From Oxytricha trifallax (lineage: Eukaryota; Ciliophora; Spirotrichea; Sporadotrichida; Oxytrichidae): a DNA stretch of 64,000 nt. The stretch spans positions 124,001 to 188,000 of the forward strand of contig ARYC01000132.1 of NCBI GenBank assembly GCA_000711775.1. The letters run 5' to 3'. A model generated the notes under the pieces. The model saw only the letters and a program-made list of their open reading frames with translations, searched no databases and was not told the origin of the DNA. Position numbers and translations under genes: made by a program. Below are positions 31,955-43,509 of this stretch, one piece after another; the first letter of the stretch is position 1, and the number at the start of each line of letters is the position of its first letter.

Positions 31955-33718
31955 TCATAATTGTAATCGGTGTCCACCAACTGACATACGCTTTTGATTA
32001 GTATTATTCCCACTTCTTATGTCATTCATCAATGATGAATCTCTACTTCCATGAAGAGATTTTGGGTACAAAGTTTGAGCACTTTAATAATAATTCGAGG
32101 CCTATATTTTACCCTCTTTTTCCATTTTCTTCAATAAGAGATAGTAGCAAGTTGTAGCATGATTATGCTTATTAGCATCCAAGCATCTAATAGCATATTC
32201 TCTTTGGAAGCCTTTAATCTCTAACATCTATAGAATGTCCTCTTCGTTTGGGATTGTATTATACCCTACTATCAATCCTTTGTTCATATATTTGAATTAA
32301 ATAATAAACTACACTTGAAATATAAAACTTGGTTTACAAACAGGCTGAAACTTTTAGAACCAGGGATGAGCTCTTATGTCAGGGATTTTTAATCTTTTTT
32401 CAGGATCTGTATTCAAGATTTTTTTCATTAAATCAGCTGCATCTTTGCTTACAAAACTAGGAATCTTAAACTCTCCACTTAGGATTTTCTTGTACAATTT
32501 CGAAGTGTCTGGGTCTTCAAAAGGTAAGAAGCCACATATTAATGCAAACATGATTACACCGCAACTCCAGATGTCCACATTTGCTCCAAGATATTTCTTT
32601 CCAGCAATCATTTCAGGAGCTGCATAGCAAGGACTTCCACAAGCTGTTTTTAAAAGCTCTCCAAAACCATAGGTGTTGGAGAGACCAAAATCAACGATTT
32701 TAATGTTTTTATTGTGATCTAACAGTAAGTTTTCTGGCTTTAAGTCTCTGTGCACGATATTAAGCTAATGTATATAATCCACACCCGCTATAATCTACTA
32801 GAAATACTTGCAAGCTTCCTCTTCCTTAAGTTTTGTGTTTGCTACTATATAATCGAAAAGTTCACCTCCACTGGCATACTCCATAATTAAATAGAGCTGT
32901 TTAGGAGTTTCTATAATTTCATAAAGTTGAATGATATTGGGATGTCTGATTAACTTAAGAATGTGTATTTCTCTTGCTACTCTCTCAACATCTGATACAT
33001 CTGTTATTCTATCTTTCTCTAAGATTTTTATTGCGACTTTTTCACCTGTTATATGATGAGTGCCTAATTTGACTTTTCCAAATGTTCCTTCTCCAATTGA
33101 TTTCTCTGTAATTGATTTATGAAAACTTAAGGAAATACTTACCAATTGAGTAATGACCAATAGTTTTCCTTGTCCTCTTAATGGCTTATGAGTCATTTTT
33201 CAAAGTTCCAGCTATATCAAGAGCAGATCCTGCAGTATGATTATTTGTCTCGGTAGGTGTAGTGTCGTCTCTATGTTCAATTGTTTTCGTGTTCATGATA
33301 CTTGAATCGTCGTAGTGATATGCTGCAGCTGGCCCACTCTCTACCATACTGTCGTTCATTCGATTTACATTTTCCTCTGTGTCTACTCTGTCATCTATTG
33401 ATATATCCCTATTATCAAATTATCTTTAACATCTGGAAATATCACAAAAAACGTAAATACTATGCACTGAATTTATAACCTACATTTTATAGTGTTGTTA
33501 AGAATTTTATTTCTATCCTTTATTCTGTGACACGCTTTATTTAGATTCTCTCTTTTACTTAGTTTTATAATCATCGATGTTTATAGTTGAGGTATCGAAT
33601 ACATTGTTTATATGTGTCTTGTTCACTAAATTGCCGCCATAGTCTCTAGATGAAAATATTAAAATCTATGAATAAAAGTATGTTAATATTACTCATCAAT
33701 TGAAAAATTCAACGCCAT
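31955..33718 (-). CDS. SNF1/AMPK-type serine/threonine protein kinase
   Basis: ATG at 33718 (MALNFSID). An acidic linker (DTEENVNRMNDSMVESG) leads into the kinase domain. This has the glycine loop IGEGTFGKVKLG, VAIKIL (catalytic Lys), HRDLKPENLLLD, DFGLSN and the activation-loop Thr in LLKTACGSPCYAAPE. Then GVIMFALICGFLPFEDPD and RAHPWF close the kinase. This combination is diagnostic of SNF1/AMPK alpha. A UBA-like autoinhibitory segment follows (EEDILQMLEIKGFQREYAIRC). TGA at 31955 comes soon after, so a KA1/regulatory C-terminal domain appears absent. Intron 33106-33142 is GT-AG; further introns lie near the N terminus. SNF1 kinases sense low energy and are activated by phosphorylation of the T-loop Thr. 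Confidence 0.92.
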
Positions 33719-34138
33719 TCTATTATAATATCATTGAAATGCAATTAATATTGGATAATTTATTCAATTTACTTAAGAATAAGAATGATATATCATTTTA
33801 TAAATCAAAGTGAAAATAAGAAATTTATTATATGACAAAAATGTAAACTCCTAGAAGGATTTTACAAAAAATAAAAAGAGACAAATTAAATTAGATTAAA
33901 TTTGAAAAACTTTATGAATAATATTCAATAATTAATTTTATTTAACTTTGAAAATTGATTAAATATCATTAAATTTTATAATATATTAATTTTCCCAAAA
34001 TCAAAGATTCTCAAAAAATATTATTGTTATTTTTATCAATTTTTTATTAATTTTTTGTAAATCCTTCTTTTTATATTTCGGTATATATTAATGGAAAAAT
34101 TTACAATGTAAATTAAAATTTATATATCCTTAATATTA
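33719..34138. other. Very AT-rich spacer
   Basis: More than 80% A+T by eye; no gene or repeat recognised. It separates the kinase start from the 3' end of the RING/B-box gene. Confidence 0.5.
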
Positions 34139-37100
34139 TCACTATATTTTCTTATATTTCCTCTATCTTAAATTCGATGAAGCAGCCTGTTGTGGCTATC
34201 CTTAAACAGTTTTATTATGATTAATTGAATTTTATTTGTCAGGATCAACGTTTGCGGTAGTCACTGAGCTCATTATTTTGTCTTAATCATTTACGAAAAT
34301 TTGATTTATATTGAAGTTGTTGTAATTATTGATGTTTCCAATCTGAGGAGCTTGCATTATAGTTATAGGTTATTATTGTTATGAGTTTTGGGGAATGAGT
34401 TGTTTTGATTCGTTTAATTAGGGTTTAGGTTTTAAGTTAGTTATAAGAGGAGGAGTGGTGTCAGTTTTTAGAGCTTGGAATTTTTCTAAAGATCCACTTC
34501 CATCTTACAGTTATGTCAGATGGCTGTGACTGGTTAAGGGGTTTTGTACAAGATGCTGCTATTATTAGTGCATAACCTAGGGGATGTTATTGATCGAACC
34601 ACCTACAGAAGTGTAAGGTATCTAACTGCTCTCTTAATCTTATAAGTACAGATTCATGGTTCTATTTTAAGAGCTGCTCACTTGCCTCTTCGCATATCTT
34701 ACATATGTTTAAGAACGCTTAGTCGGATTTATAATTTAATTACCCATACTTTAATCCTAAACATAAGCTTGCTGAGTAGCTCTTCTGTAATTTTATGAAT
34801 TTTGAGTATTTTAAGCCCTAGATGACGATTATGAATTAATCTGACCTTTTCTATAAACATCCTTTGCCATTTAAACTGATGTTATTGGTGCTGGCTTACC
34901 CATTCTGATATTTTTACTGTTTCTTATGTTAAGATTGGATTGATTCAAGTTTGTACTTTGAGGTAAGTAGCTATTGTTCAATATAAAACTATTATCTTCA
35001 TGGTTTAAAAATTGACTGATATTAGGGTTAATTATTTGGAAAGTTTAATTCACATCATTTCCATGTGTTGGCTTTTAATGTGAAGATGAAATCTCTTTTA
35101 ACTTTACCAGATTCTTTTGCAATTTTAAGTTGTTTGCTGCAGTATGAATTATATTTGAGCTATAGCCTGATTAAGTGGAGATCTATGGATGCTGATTTTG
35201 TGCTACTGGTATCAAAGAATTGTAGCTTTAATTGTCATTTAAGAGTATGTTGCTCATGTTTTGCTGGTTTTAATAAGCTTGAGAAGCATGATTGTTGCTG
35301 CTGGGATATTAATAGTAAAATTCAGCTGAATATTGATTTGAAATAGTATTAGTGCTGGTCACTGTTCTTCTTGAATCTTCTATTGGCTCACTTTAGTAAA
35401 TGCCCATGCCAGGTATTAAGCCCGCATTATTAGTCAAATCAAAATAAATAGAATTATTAAATTGAAAACCTGAAGTAATTTTAATTAGTCTATTAGTGAA
35501 TTGTTTAAAGAATCTTTCAAATGCTTTAAACTATGCAATATAATATGTCATTTGATTGGCTTATGCTGCTCCGGTGTTAATTTTATGCTCTCTATTAGAC
35601 TTTGAAATAGATATGCCTCTCTGTTTTTTCATCATTTGATTATTTGACACATTTTGATTGCTATAGTTCAAGGAATTATTGATTATAAGAGTCTATTGAT
35701 TTGACATATTGCTGACAGCGTTGCTTGGGCTTTTTTGTCTTAGAAATTTATTCAATTGAGGTTGGTAGTTTTAACCTGATGACTTTTGATTTTTTTTAGA
35801 ACTTAAGAGAGTGCCTCTGCTGTTAGTTTAAATAGCACCTGACACTGATATGTTGTTTATTAAAATTAATGGAATCTTAAATGTTTTAAATATTGCTTAA
35901 AGAGATGTTTTTAATAAAGTTGTTAATACTGGAACCCACATGGTTTTTACTTGAGGATTCTCCTCTCCTTGGAATTATTTAATCTCTCCTAAACTTTTTA
36001 TTGACTTAGGGAGATTTGGCAATTTATTGATTACTAGAAATATGATAAGTCCCTGTAGTGCTGTTGACTCCTCCATACAAAGATATTCTCATTTTCTAAT
36101 TAGAGTTGTAGTTTTATTAAGTATTTCCACCTCCTTGTGAACTTGCAGTCTAAAAATTATTTGTCATCAGAACTCTATTAGAATAAATAAATTCATTTAT
36201 TATCAAATTTTGATCCATGTGTTGAAAAGTAGAAAATTGCGTTTTTAGTTTTTTAGTTCAGTAATTTGCTTAATTATTCTAATTAAAACCCTTTATATAG
36301 GCATTCTGCTATTACTGTGTGCTCACTTGATTTGAACTGCTTTAATTGGGTAACTTAAAAATTGTTCTCATGCTTGTAAGTAATTTACATAGCTCTTTGT
36401 CAATGGTATCTCTAACTCTCTCATTAACAGACAAGTTAAGCAGCTATTCAAAAGAATGACTCTTCTTTGCAATTGTTTAGAGTGTTGTTTTTTAGAGTAC
36501 TTGTTTTAATAAATGATTAGGATGCTTTTACTTATGAGCTAGAGAACACAACAAACATAGAGAGAGCTAAACAGATTGACTCGATGGGCTAGGTGACAAA
36601 CACTCTTAACACTAATGTGAAATGACTGTTAAGATACCAGCCTCAAGGAGCTCCTTCTTCATTTAAGATTGAAGTTTAGGGATCTATATTTATTAGGAGC
36701 TCAAGTAGTTCATACTCAAAGCATCTGGTGCTAAAACAAAGTCAACGCAGCAGCTTTCACAAAGTAATGGAAAATTAAGCTGGTTATCTTTCAATCCTTA
36801 AAACTAATCTTAGAGAGATTTCATTTAATAGATATTCTCATTCGGCATAAACTCTTGGAAAGGATTTCTCAAAGCTTACTTCTATATTTCTCCACCATTT
36901 TTGCTATTCTAAATATAGTCTTCTGGAGGAACAAGCATGGAATATAAATCTGTCTCTAACTAATCATCCATTTAAATGCCATTTTTCATTAGCATTCTCT
37001 ATTCTTGCTTTTGTTATTTTGCTTTCTATCTCTTCTTCTTCTTTCTCTTGTTCTTTTTATTTGATGAATCTTACAGAATATCATTGTTCTTATCAAATAA

Positions 37101-40100
37101 TTGTCTCTATAAGCTGTCATTGCCTTTTAGCTAACCTATGTTTTTAGAGATTGATCCACTTGCCAATAGTTGCTGCTACTGTTACTATTATTGTTGCAAT
37201 TTGAAATTGCTCTATTTCAGCTGTTAAATTTGTTATCGAATCTGCTCCTCTACATTAAAGTCTCTAATCTTATTAGGACTGAGGTCTTTCGAGTTTGAGG
37301 ATTAGTTTAGCGTCTAAATTTTATTAAAATTATTGTGCATTGGAGATTTTTGGTGATCAGGGCAAACTGCCTTTTCAGGTTCACGTTCATCCAATCCTTC
37401 TTCATCTTCTTGCAATAGATTTAAATCGTTATCAACAGTAAATGGCTTTTAATTAAAGTCTTTTCGTGAAACTACTAAGTTAGCGTTATTTCCAGGACCG
37501 AAATGATGCTTTATTAGCTTTTAATCTCAAATTTTAAGAGGAAATCAAATAAATATGTACCCACAAATTAATGTGAATACTTCTTAGAAAGCATACCAAG
37601 TCCATTTAATTACTATTGATTGTTTTAAGGCTATTTGGCACAGTTTTTGCATGAAAGATGACTATGAGTAGGTAAAAGTTAATAAGCAAGATTATCAACC
37701 CCTTAACTATGAGCACAGCCTGCAGTATGATTAATATGATGGTGATGATGATGGTGATGTCCATGTTAATTTAGGTGATTGACTACACTATTGCCTTATA
37801 AACCAGCACTATGATTGTGTTACTTGAAAAATGGCTTATTCTACACTCTATTCTATAGTAATTGATTTTTATTGTTCTAGAGTATCTGCCTAAATTTATG
37901 TGGAGTCTCATCACTCGACTTTTTCAATTATTACGCGCTGCTATTGCCAACATCCTTATTAGAGTTGTTTAGAATGTCTTAATTGAATTATTAAAGTGTC
38001 GAATTTCTTAAAGCTTTTATTGTACTTTTGCTGATTGATTTTAGGTCCTGTGGTTTAAGATTTGAGAACTTATCTTTGATTTAATTGAACATATCCAAAT
38101 TAGTGTCTTAGAGAGTTTTCTTGAATTATGTGGATTTATCAGAGCTTTACTTTTCATTTACTGGGGAGTTCATTAAGCTATAAAAAATTCTTATTATTTA
38201 AAATATTTAAAGAGTAATAACTCATTATATCAACTAAAATGTCCTCTTCATCCTCAAGTTAAAGACTATCGACATCCTCCTCGCATATTTTACAGAGCTC
38301 TTTCAAGTAATATTTAGCTTTCCCCTTGCTCAACTGATCAATTTGAATGAACTTGCTGATCTATTACACGATAGACAACTAGTTTTCCTTGCTCTTTTTC
38401 TCTCTGATTAATTCAATCAACTCAACATTAATTGGAATCGACCTTATTATAAGATCATTAGGAATCTCGTTTATTTCATAGTAAGCTAACTGCTGACCGA
38501 GTTCTGGTGATAAATTAACGAGACCTTGCTCATCTTTTAACTTGACAAAGTTATCATTGCAAATTATGTAGCCGTCACTGCTTAACTTGAAAATGTGGAT
38601 GCTGTTGCAGATTGGGCATTGAATTTGCTTGGTTATAATCTTGTCATCAAGACCTTCTTCTATTTTAATCAGTGGCAAGATTGAATCTTTTATGCATTCA
38701 TTCTAAGTAATTACAGATTTGAAAAATTAAAAATTTACTTTTGTTTCAATGATTAAAAAAAATTAAAAAAAAGCTTTTAGTTAAATCCAAAAATATAAAA
38801 ATTATTGGTTACATAATAGAAAATTATTGTTCTATTGAAGACTTAATAATTAAAACACAATATTATTTTTTATTTTGCAAGTTTTTATATTTTCTATCAC
38901 TTATTTTAGAAAATAAATTTAATTAAATATATTTTATAGATTAGTCACACAAGCAATCTCCACAGAATAGAACTCTCGGTAAATTAGTAGTTTCCTCGAA
39001 TTTAGAAGAGCAAATCGCACAATGATACAAATCACCATGAATGTAGTTGACTAAATGTAATAGATTAGTTTGTTGATCCTTGAAATGCTCATCATCTTTA
39101 AGATGGTATTGGTTATCAATTTAAAGCTAGTTATTTGAATTAAAAACTTAGAGCATTTCTTAATGTTCTTTCAAGGCATTTTCATAGGCCTATTAAGTCT
39201 CTGGATCATCCTCTGATTTTTAATCTTCAATTTTAATTGATTTTGATTCATTCTAGTTGATTTTAACTGATTTCTCGTCCATATCAAGCATTCTAAGCAC
39301 AGTCTCATCATTCCAGCATGAATTCTCTATTAAGTTAAGAGTCTCACTCACAGCATGCTGCTCTTCAAACAACTTTCTCAGAGCACGGCGCTTTCTAGCA
39401 TGATGATCATTAATAACGTAAATGTCATTTTCATCGTTGTAATTTCCCAGTCCATCTAAGTTTCTTGGATTGAATTCGAAGTCATAATCCCTTTGCATTC
39501 CTATCTTGAAATCTTAAAGCAACTGATGAGAATCTTAGTCATCATCATTTAACTACTCATCATCCGAACCCAAGTAAAGTTTCTCATTCTCAAATATTTC
39601 TAAGTCTTAATAGGTTCTTATATTCTCTTCTGTTTACTTGTCAAAGGGATTTCTAAATTTATACTTTTTCTCAATTTGATTTTGATGCTTTAACTCCTCC
39701 TTCTCAGTCAACTTGACTTCTTCATCCATGATATCTTCAATGCCCAAAAACTGATTGTTGTTCATTTGCTGCTCACTCCTAATCTAATTAATAATCTCTT
39801 GCATTTCTTTCTCTTGCTGGGCAACTTGCATCATCATTTCTGCAGCTGTTTAATTGTAAGGCTTTTGATTATCGTTGTATTCAATGTCTAAGGCAAAATC
39901 ATCTACCAAGTGATTCAAGTTGTGGTCAGTATTCATAATGTTAAGATACTTCTTTTTATTCCTGTGATTGTTGCTACTGCCCATTCTTCTATCTGCCAAG
40001 TCAATAATGGGCTGGCTTTCATAGAGATCTGGGTAAAACAAATTTGCATCGAGGAAGGTTTTTGGCATGGCTGAGCTGTTTTTCTTCATCAGAATGTTCT

Positions 40101-41750
40101 CACTGAAGAGAAATGGGGATGAAGAGTGGTTGAAGTCTGCAACTATGCGATCTAGCTCATTTATATTATCGTTGTCGTCGTAGTCGTTTCTGCCAAAGAT
40201 ATAGCAAAAATTGATACGTTAAGAAAGTCTTATAACATATGATCAATTTATATTATCGTCATCTTCATCTTGGTCTTCTTCAATTTGCAATTGGAATATA
40301 TTCTTGTTAGCGTTTTAAGACTCATTAATATAAGTCTTTTCTTCATTCAGTAAACTCTAGTTCCTATTGAACAAATCGTAGTAGTCTAATGGTGTCTTAT
40401 AATTAAATTATACCAGAATCTTTTTAAATTAAACATCACTTTATAATATGACTGAGACTATCAAAGAACAATTGATCTTCCTCTATTTTAAGTTGCTCAT
40501 TCTTGATTTTATAGCCTTGGCTACTATCCTGATCATAATTCTGTGAATTAGAATTTGATTCATCAGAGATTTATAGTTTGTCATTATACAATTGTTGTTT
40601 TTACTCTTCCTATTTAATTTTATCCCTGAAGTCTCTTACTGACATTCCCATATTGTTTTAAGAATTATGTAAAACCCCATTAGTTAATTAAGAATGAAGA
40701 TTAGTAGATAAGAACAATTAAATTAAAATATAATTATTATTGGAGTAAATTAATAATGTTTGGGCTAATTATTAAAACCATTGGCTCGATTAATTGTCTT
40801 TATAAAATAAACCAATCAGGGTGCGTAAATTTGTTTTTAGCCTAATTATATTTAATTTCAGCCAATCATAATTTAATTGTTCTTAACTCCTAATCTTCAT
40901 TCTTAATTGACTAATGGGGTTTTAGTAGATTACTAGTACTTTGGCCTCTCTTCTCATCATCATCAAGAGACATCTGATCTCTGACTCGTCTCTCAACACC
41001 TACTCTCCTCCCCTTGCTTATTTGTTTTCTTCTAAACCTAAGAGAAGTAGCTCCTGCTCCGGTGGCTTCTGCAATGCTCTTTTACAGAAGCATGCTGTTG
41101 TCATTTAGGTTAGTAAAGTGATCTTTTGTGGCATGAAGCAGTTCTAAGGAATCATCTAGAGACTGCTAGAATTGAACAGAACTTTAAACATATTATATAT
41201 TATACTAACTCTAAATAATGAGTGCTTCTTCATTAAGTGCAGAGTCTGTAGTGACTGTAGTTTCGTGCCTTAGAGTTGAATAAGATATCCCACCAATTTC
41301 ATTACCCACTCCTCCGGGGTCCTTCATGATCAAATACTGCTTTTGAAAATTGTTTGTGCTAAGCTAATTAGCGGTACTCAATGTTGAACCAGCGATGGTC
41401 GCACTATTATTTACTTGGCTATCTTGTTAACCTTTATCTTATTCTTAACTCAAATTCTATTAATAATTTAAAATATTCATGCCCTATACTAGAAATTATT
41501 CATGCGTAGTTACTTTGTTAATTATGAATAACATAAATAAGACATATCAAATAAAACTCAAATCTTGATTATTCTTTTCACGAACAGCTTCTTTCATGGT
41601 ATCTTCTGATGTTAATATTTAACTCTTATCGTTTTGCTTGATGATATCAATTGCCATAGCAGGTTACTGTACTAAGGTTTTTTACTCTTACTTATTATGA
41701 GTAGCTTAGGCCTTATTTGCTTATTTGCGCTTTTGCTATTATTTTGACAT
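34139..41750 (-). CDS. Very large RING + B-box-like, Asn/Gln-rich protein
   Basis: ATG at 41750 (MSKQQQKRKQANK), TGA at 34139. At first sight this is three genes, but four IESs rejoin them in frame. The RING finger reads CAIC (about 39020), then CGDCLCDQC, then CPIC (about 38600); it is split by a 244-bp IES exactly between Gln and the next Cys. Further on come a His run (HGHHHHHHHH near 37750) and long Gln/Asn tracts. A B-box-like Cys/His cluster follows (CESCCVDFVLAPDA, CQECLS, CLLCSLAHKQKH near 36750-36560), then a very long N/Q/S-rich tail. RING-B-box order is TRIM-like, suggesting an E3 ubiquitin ligase; this is inferred. Boundaries between 36230 and 35350 were only partly traced. Probably around 2,000 residues. 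Confidence 0.75.
38170..38221. other. 52-bp IES, pointer TCATTA
   Basis: TCATTA is repeated at 38170-38175 and 38222-38227. On the minus strand, removal joins GAT-ATA-ATG-AAC-TCC-CCA in frame, linking the RING part to the N/Q-rich part. Without it the two appear as overlapping genes. Confidence 0.65.
38696..38939. other. 244-bp IES splitting the RING finger, pointer ATT
   Basis: ATT at 38696-38698 and 38940-38942. Removal joins GAC-TAA-TGC-ATA-AAA (Asp-Gln-Cys-Ile-Lys), which supplies the missing zinc-ligand Cys of the RING motif. The fit to the family motif supports a 3-bp pointer. Confidence 0.7.
40670..40922. mobile_element. 253-bp TA-bounded inverted-repeat element with AAAACCCC ends, acting as an IES
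   Basis: TA at 40670-40671 and 40923-40924 bounds an element starting AAAACCCCATTAGTTAATTA and ending with its inverted copy; the ~50-bp terminal repeats are nearly perfect. Removal on the minus strand joins AAT-CTA-C-TA-CAT-AAT-TCT in frame. The C4A4-type end followed by TTAG resembles the TBE end (AAAACCCCTTAGTG), suggesting a TBE-related MITE; inference. Confidence 0.8.
41447..41554. other. 108-bp IES, pointer AACTCAAAT (9 bp)
   Basis: AACTCAAAT is repeated at 41447-41455 and 41555-41563. On the minus strand, removal joins CAA-GAT-TTG-AGT-TAA-GAA in frame and removes TGA. Confidence 0.8.
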
Positions 41751-42405
41751 TATGAGCACAAATTTATATTTATTTATATATTATAGAGCAATTATTGGCC
41801 TATAAATTGTTTATACACAGATTATTATACTAAAACTCAAATTTTATATTTAACTTTAATATTTGTAAGAAGAAAATATTAAATATTCTATTACTAAGTA
41901 ATAAATAATTGTGAAAAAAATACACAATATGCAAAATCAGATATAATTGGACAATTTTGGGGATATATCTTTATTTTAAAAAAATTTTATCTACTCGTCA
42001 TTAATAAGAATAGATGTAATATCACAATAATATAGTGGGTGACAATGAACATTACAAAACTTATTACAATCAATTAATTGTTCTCCGAAATAAAGACAAT
42101 ATAACTAGTTGTTAAATTGAGTAGAAAACATGAAAATACTAATAAGTTATATTATTCATAATTTAATAGGATCAAAAAATTAAATTTGAAAAAGTTAATA
42201 AACATAAATAAAACCTTGAATAAGTAGAAAACTTATAATTATTTTGTTACACACTTTGTCTCTGATGTTTTTTACATCTGATGCATCGGGCTGCAGGTTT
42301 TTGATTTTTAACTCCACATTATATTATATTTCTCTATAAATCAAATCACCTCAATAAATAATATTTTACAAATAATAAGATTTATAAAATTAAAACTAAA
42401 ACAAA
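41751..42405. other. AT-rich region between divergent genes
   Basis: Lies between the 5' ends of the RING/B-box gene (-) and the HIT-family gene (+). No gene, RNA or repeat recognised; a short GC-richer patch around 42255-42300 shows no frame. Confidence 0.5.
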
Positions 42406-43350
42406 ATGGAATATGTCAGAAAGAAATTTCTGAATTTCTAATTTAATTCTTATGATCAGGAAGGCCAAAAACATTCGTTAGTAGGTAAATGCAGGTTCTG
42501 TGGACTAATTTACAAATAATCAGAGTATATTCTATATAAGGTAAGTCCTGAATAACATTTAGATTTTGGTAAATAATAGTAGTAAATTGAACAATTCAGA
42601 TTCTTAGAATATATTAGTTTACTTCATTTTAAAATCATTAGTAGTTTTGAAAATAATATGAATTTATAGGATGATAAAATAGCAATATTTGCAGATAAGA
42701 AATCATGTGGTCAAGCACATTTGTAATGTGTTCCTATCAGACACATAAAAGATATCAGTTATCTATAGCCCAATTAAACTGATATCGATTTGTTAGAGTA
42801 TATGCTTGAAAAGGCTACTGAATATCTGAAACTACATTATCATATCAAATAAAACAACAATATACCATCTAAACAAGTTTTATTATTTTGAGAGTATAAA
42901 TTTCAGTTTTGGGGTATTAAAAGTGTATAGTGCAGCTTATTTTAGAACTTTATATCAAATTATTTAAATCAATGTATTTTATTTTAAAAACACGATCAGA
43001 ACATTAGACCAGCATTTTAACCAGGCTACGTTTTCGGTTTTCACAAGCCAGGCCACAACAGTTAATTTCATCTGCACATGCACATGATAGTCTTGCCCCT
43101 TCTTGATTCAAGCTTCGAGAAGCGATACTATGGAAATGGACTCAAGAAAACTTATGAAGTTATTGAGGAATTGAAGTTAAAGTAGTTATAGATAGAGAAA
43201 GGAATTTTATTTAATTAAAGTCAGTATGTAAATGGAATGGAAATAGAGGCACCTTAGAATCATAATGGAAGTGAGTGTCCAAATGACCCTAAGCATAAAT
43301 GTTTAAATTGTTAAACTGCTTTTGAAGATGAAGAAGTGAAAATCAAATGA
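42406..43350 (+). CDS. HIT-family (histidine triad) nucleotide-binding protein
   Basis: ATG at 42406. An N-terminal CRFC (GKCRFCGLIYKQ) fits HINT3-like proteins. Intron 42541-42669 is GT-AG. The histidine triad is in QFHLHMHMIVLPL (His-x-His-x-His), preceded by FGFHKPGHNS. HIT proteins hydrolyse nucleotide phosphoramidates, AMP-lysine or dinucleotide substrates. The C terminus has extra Cys residues (SECPNDPKHKCLNCQ), possibly a zinc knuckle, and ends at TGA 43348-43350. An unresolved interruption of roughly 150 bp (about 42850-43000) separates the N-terminal part from the triad; it includes TGA and is probably an IES. It is convergent with the DUSP12 gene, 160 bp away. Confidence 0.85.
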
Positions 43351-43509
43351 GCAATTATATTTCTTATTTATTCCATCTAATTATTAAATCCCATAGATAT
43401 CTTGTACATTAATTTTTTTTGAATGATAGTAATAAAATTCAAAGGTATATAACTTATTTAGATAAATTATTAACTATTTTCACAAGCATTGATAATATTT
43501 TGATATTTT

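Noticed and set aside
35065-35346. Plus-strand Cys/Leu-rich frame
   Set aside because: Antisense of the N/Q-rich tail of the RING/B-box gene, whose frame is continuous there.
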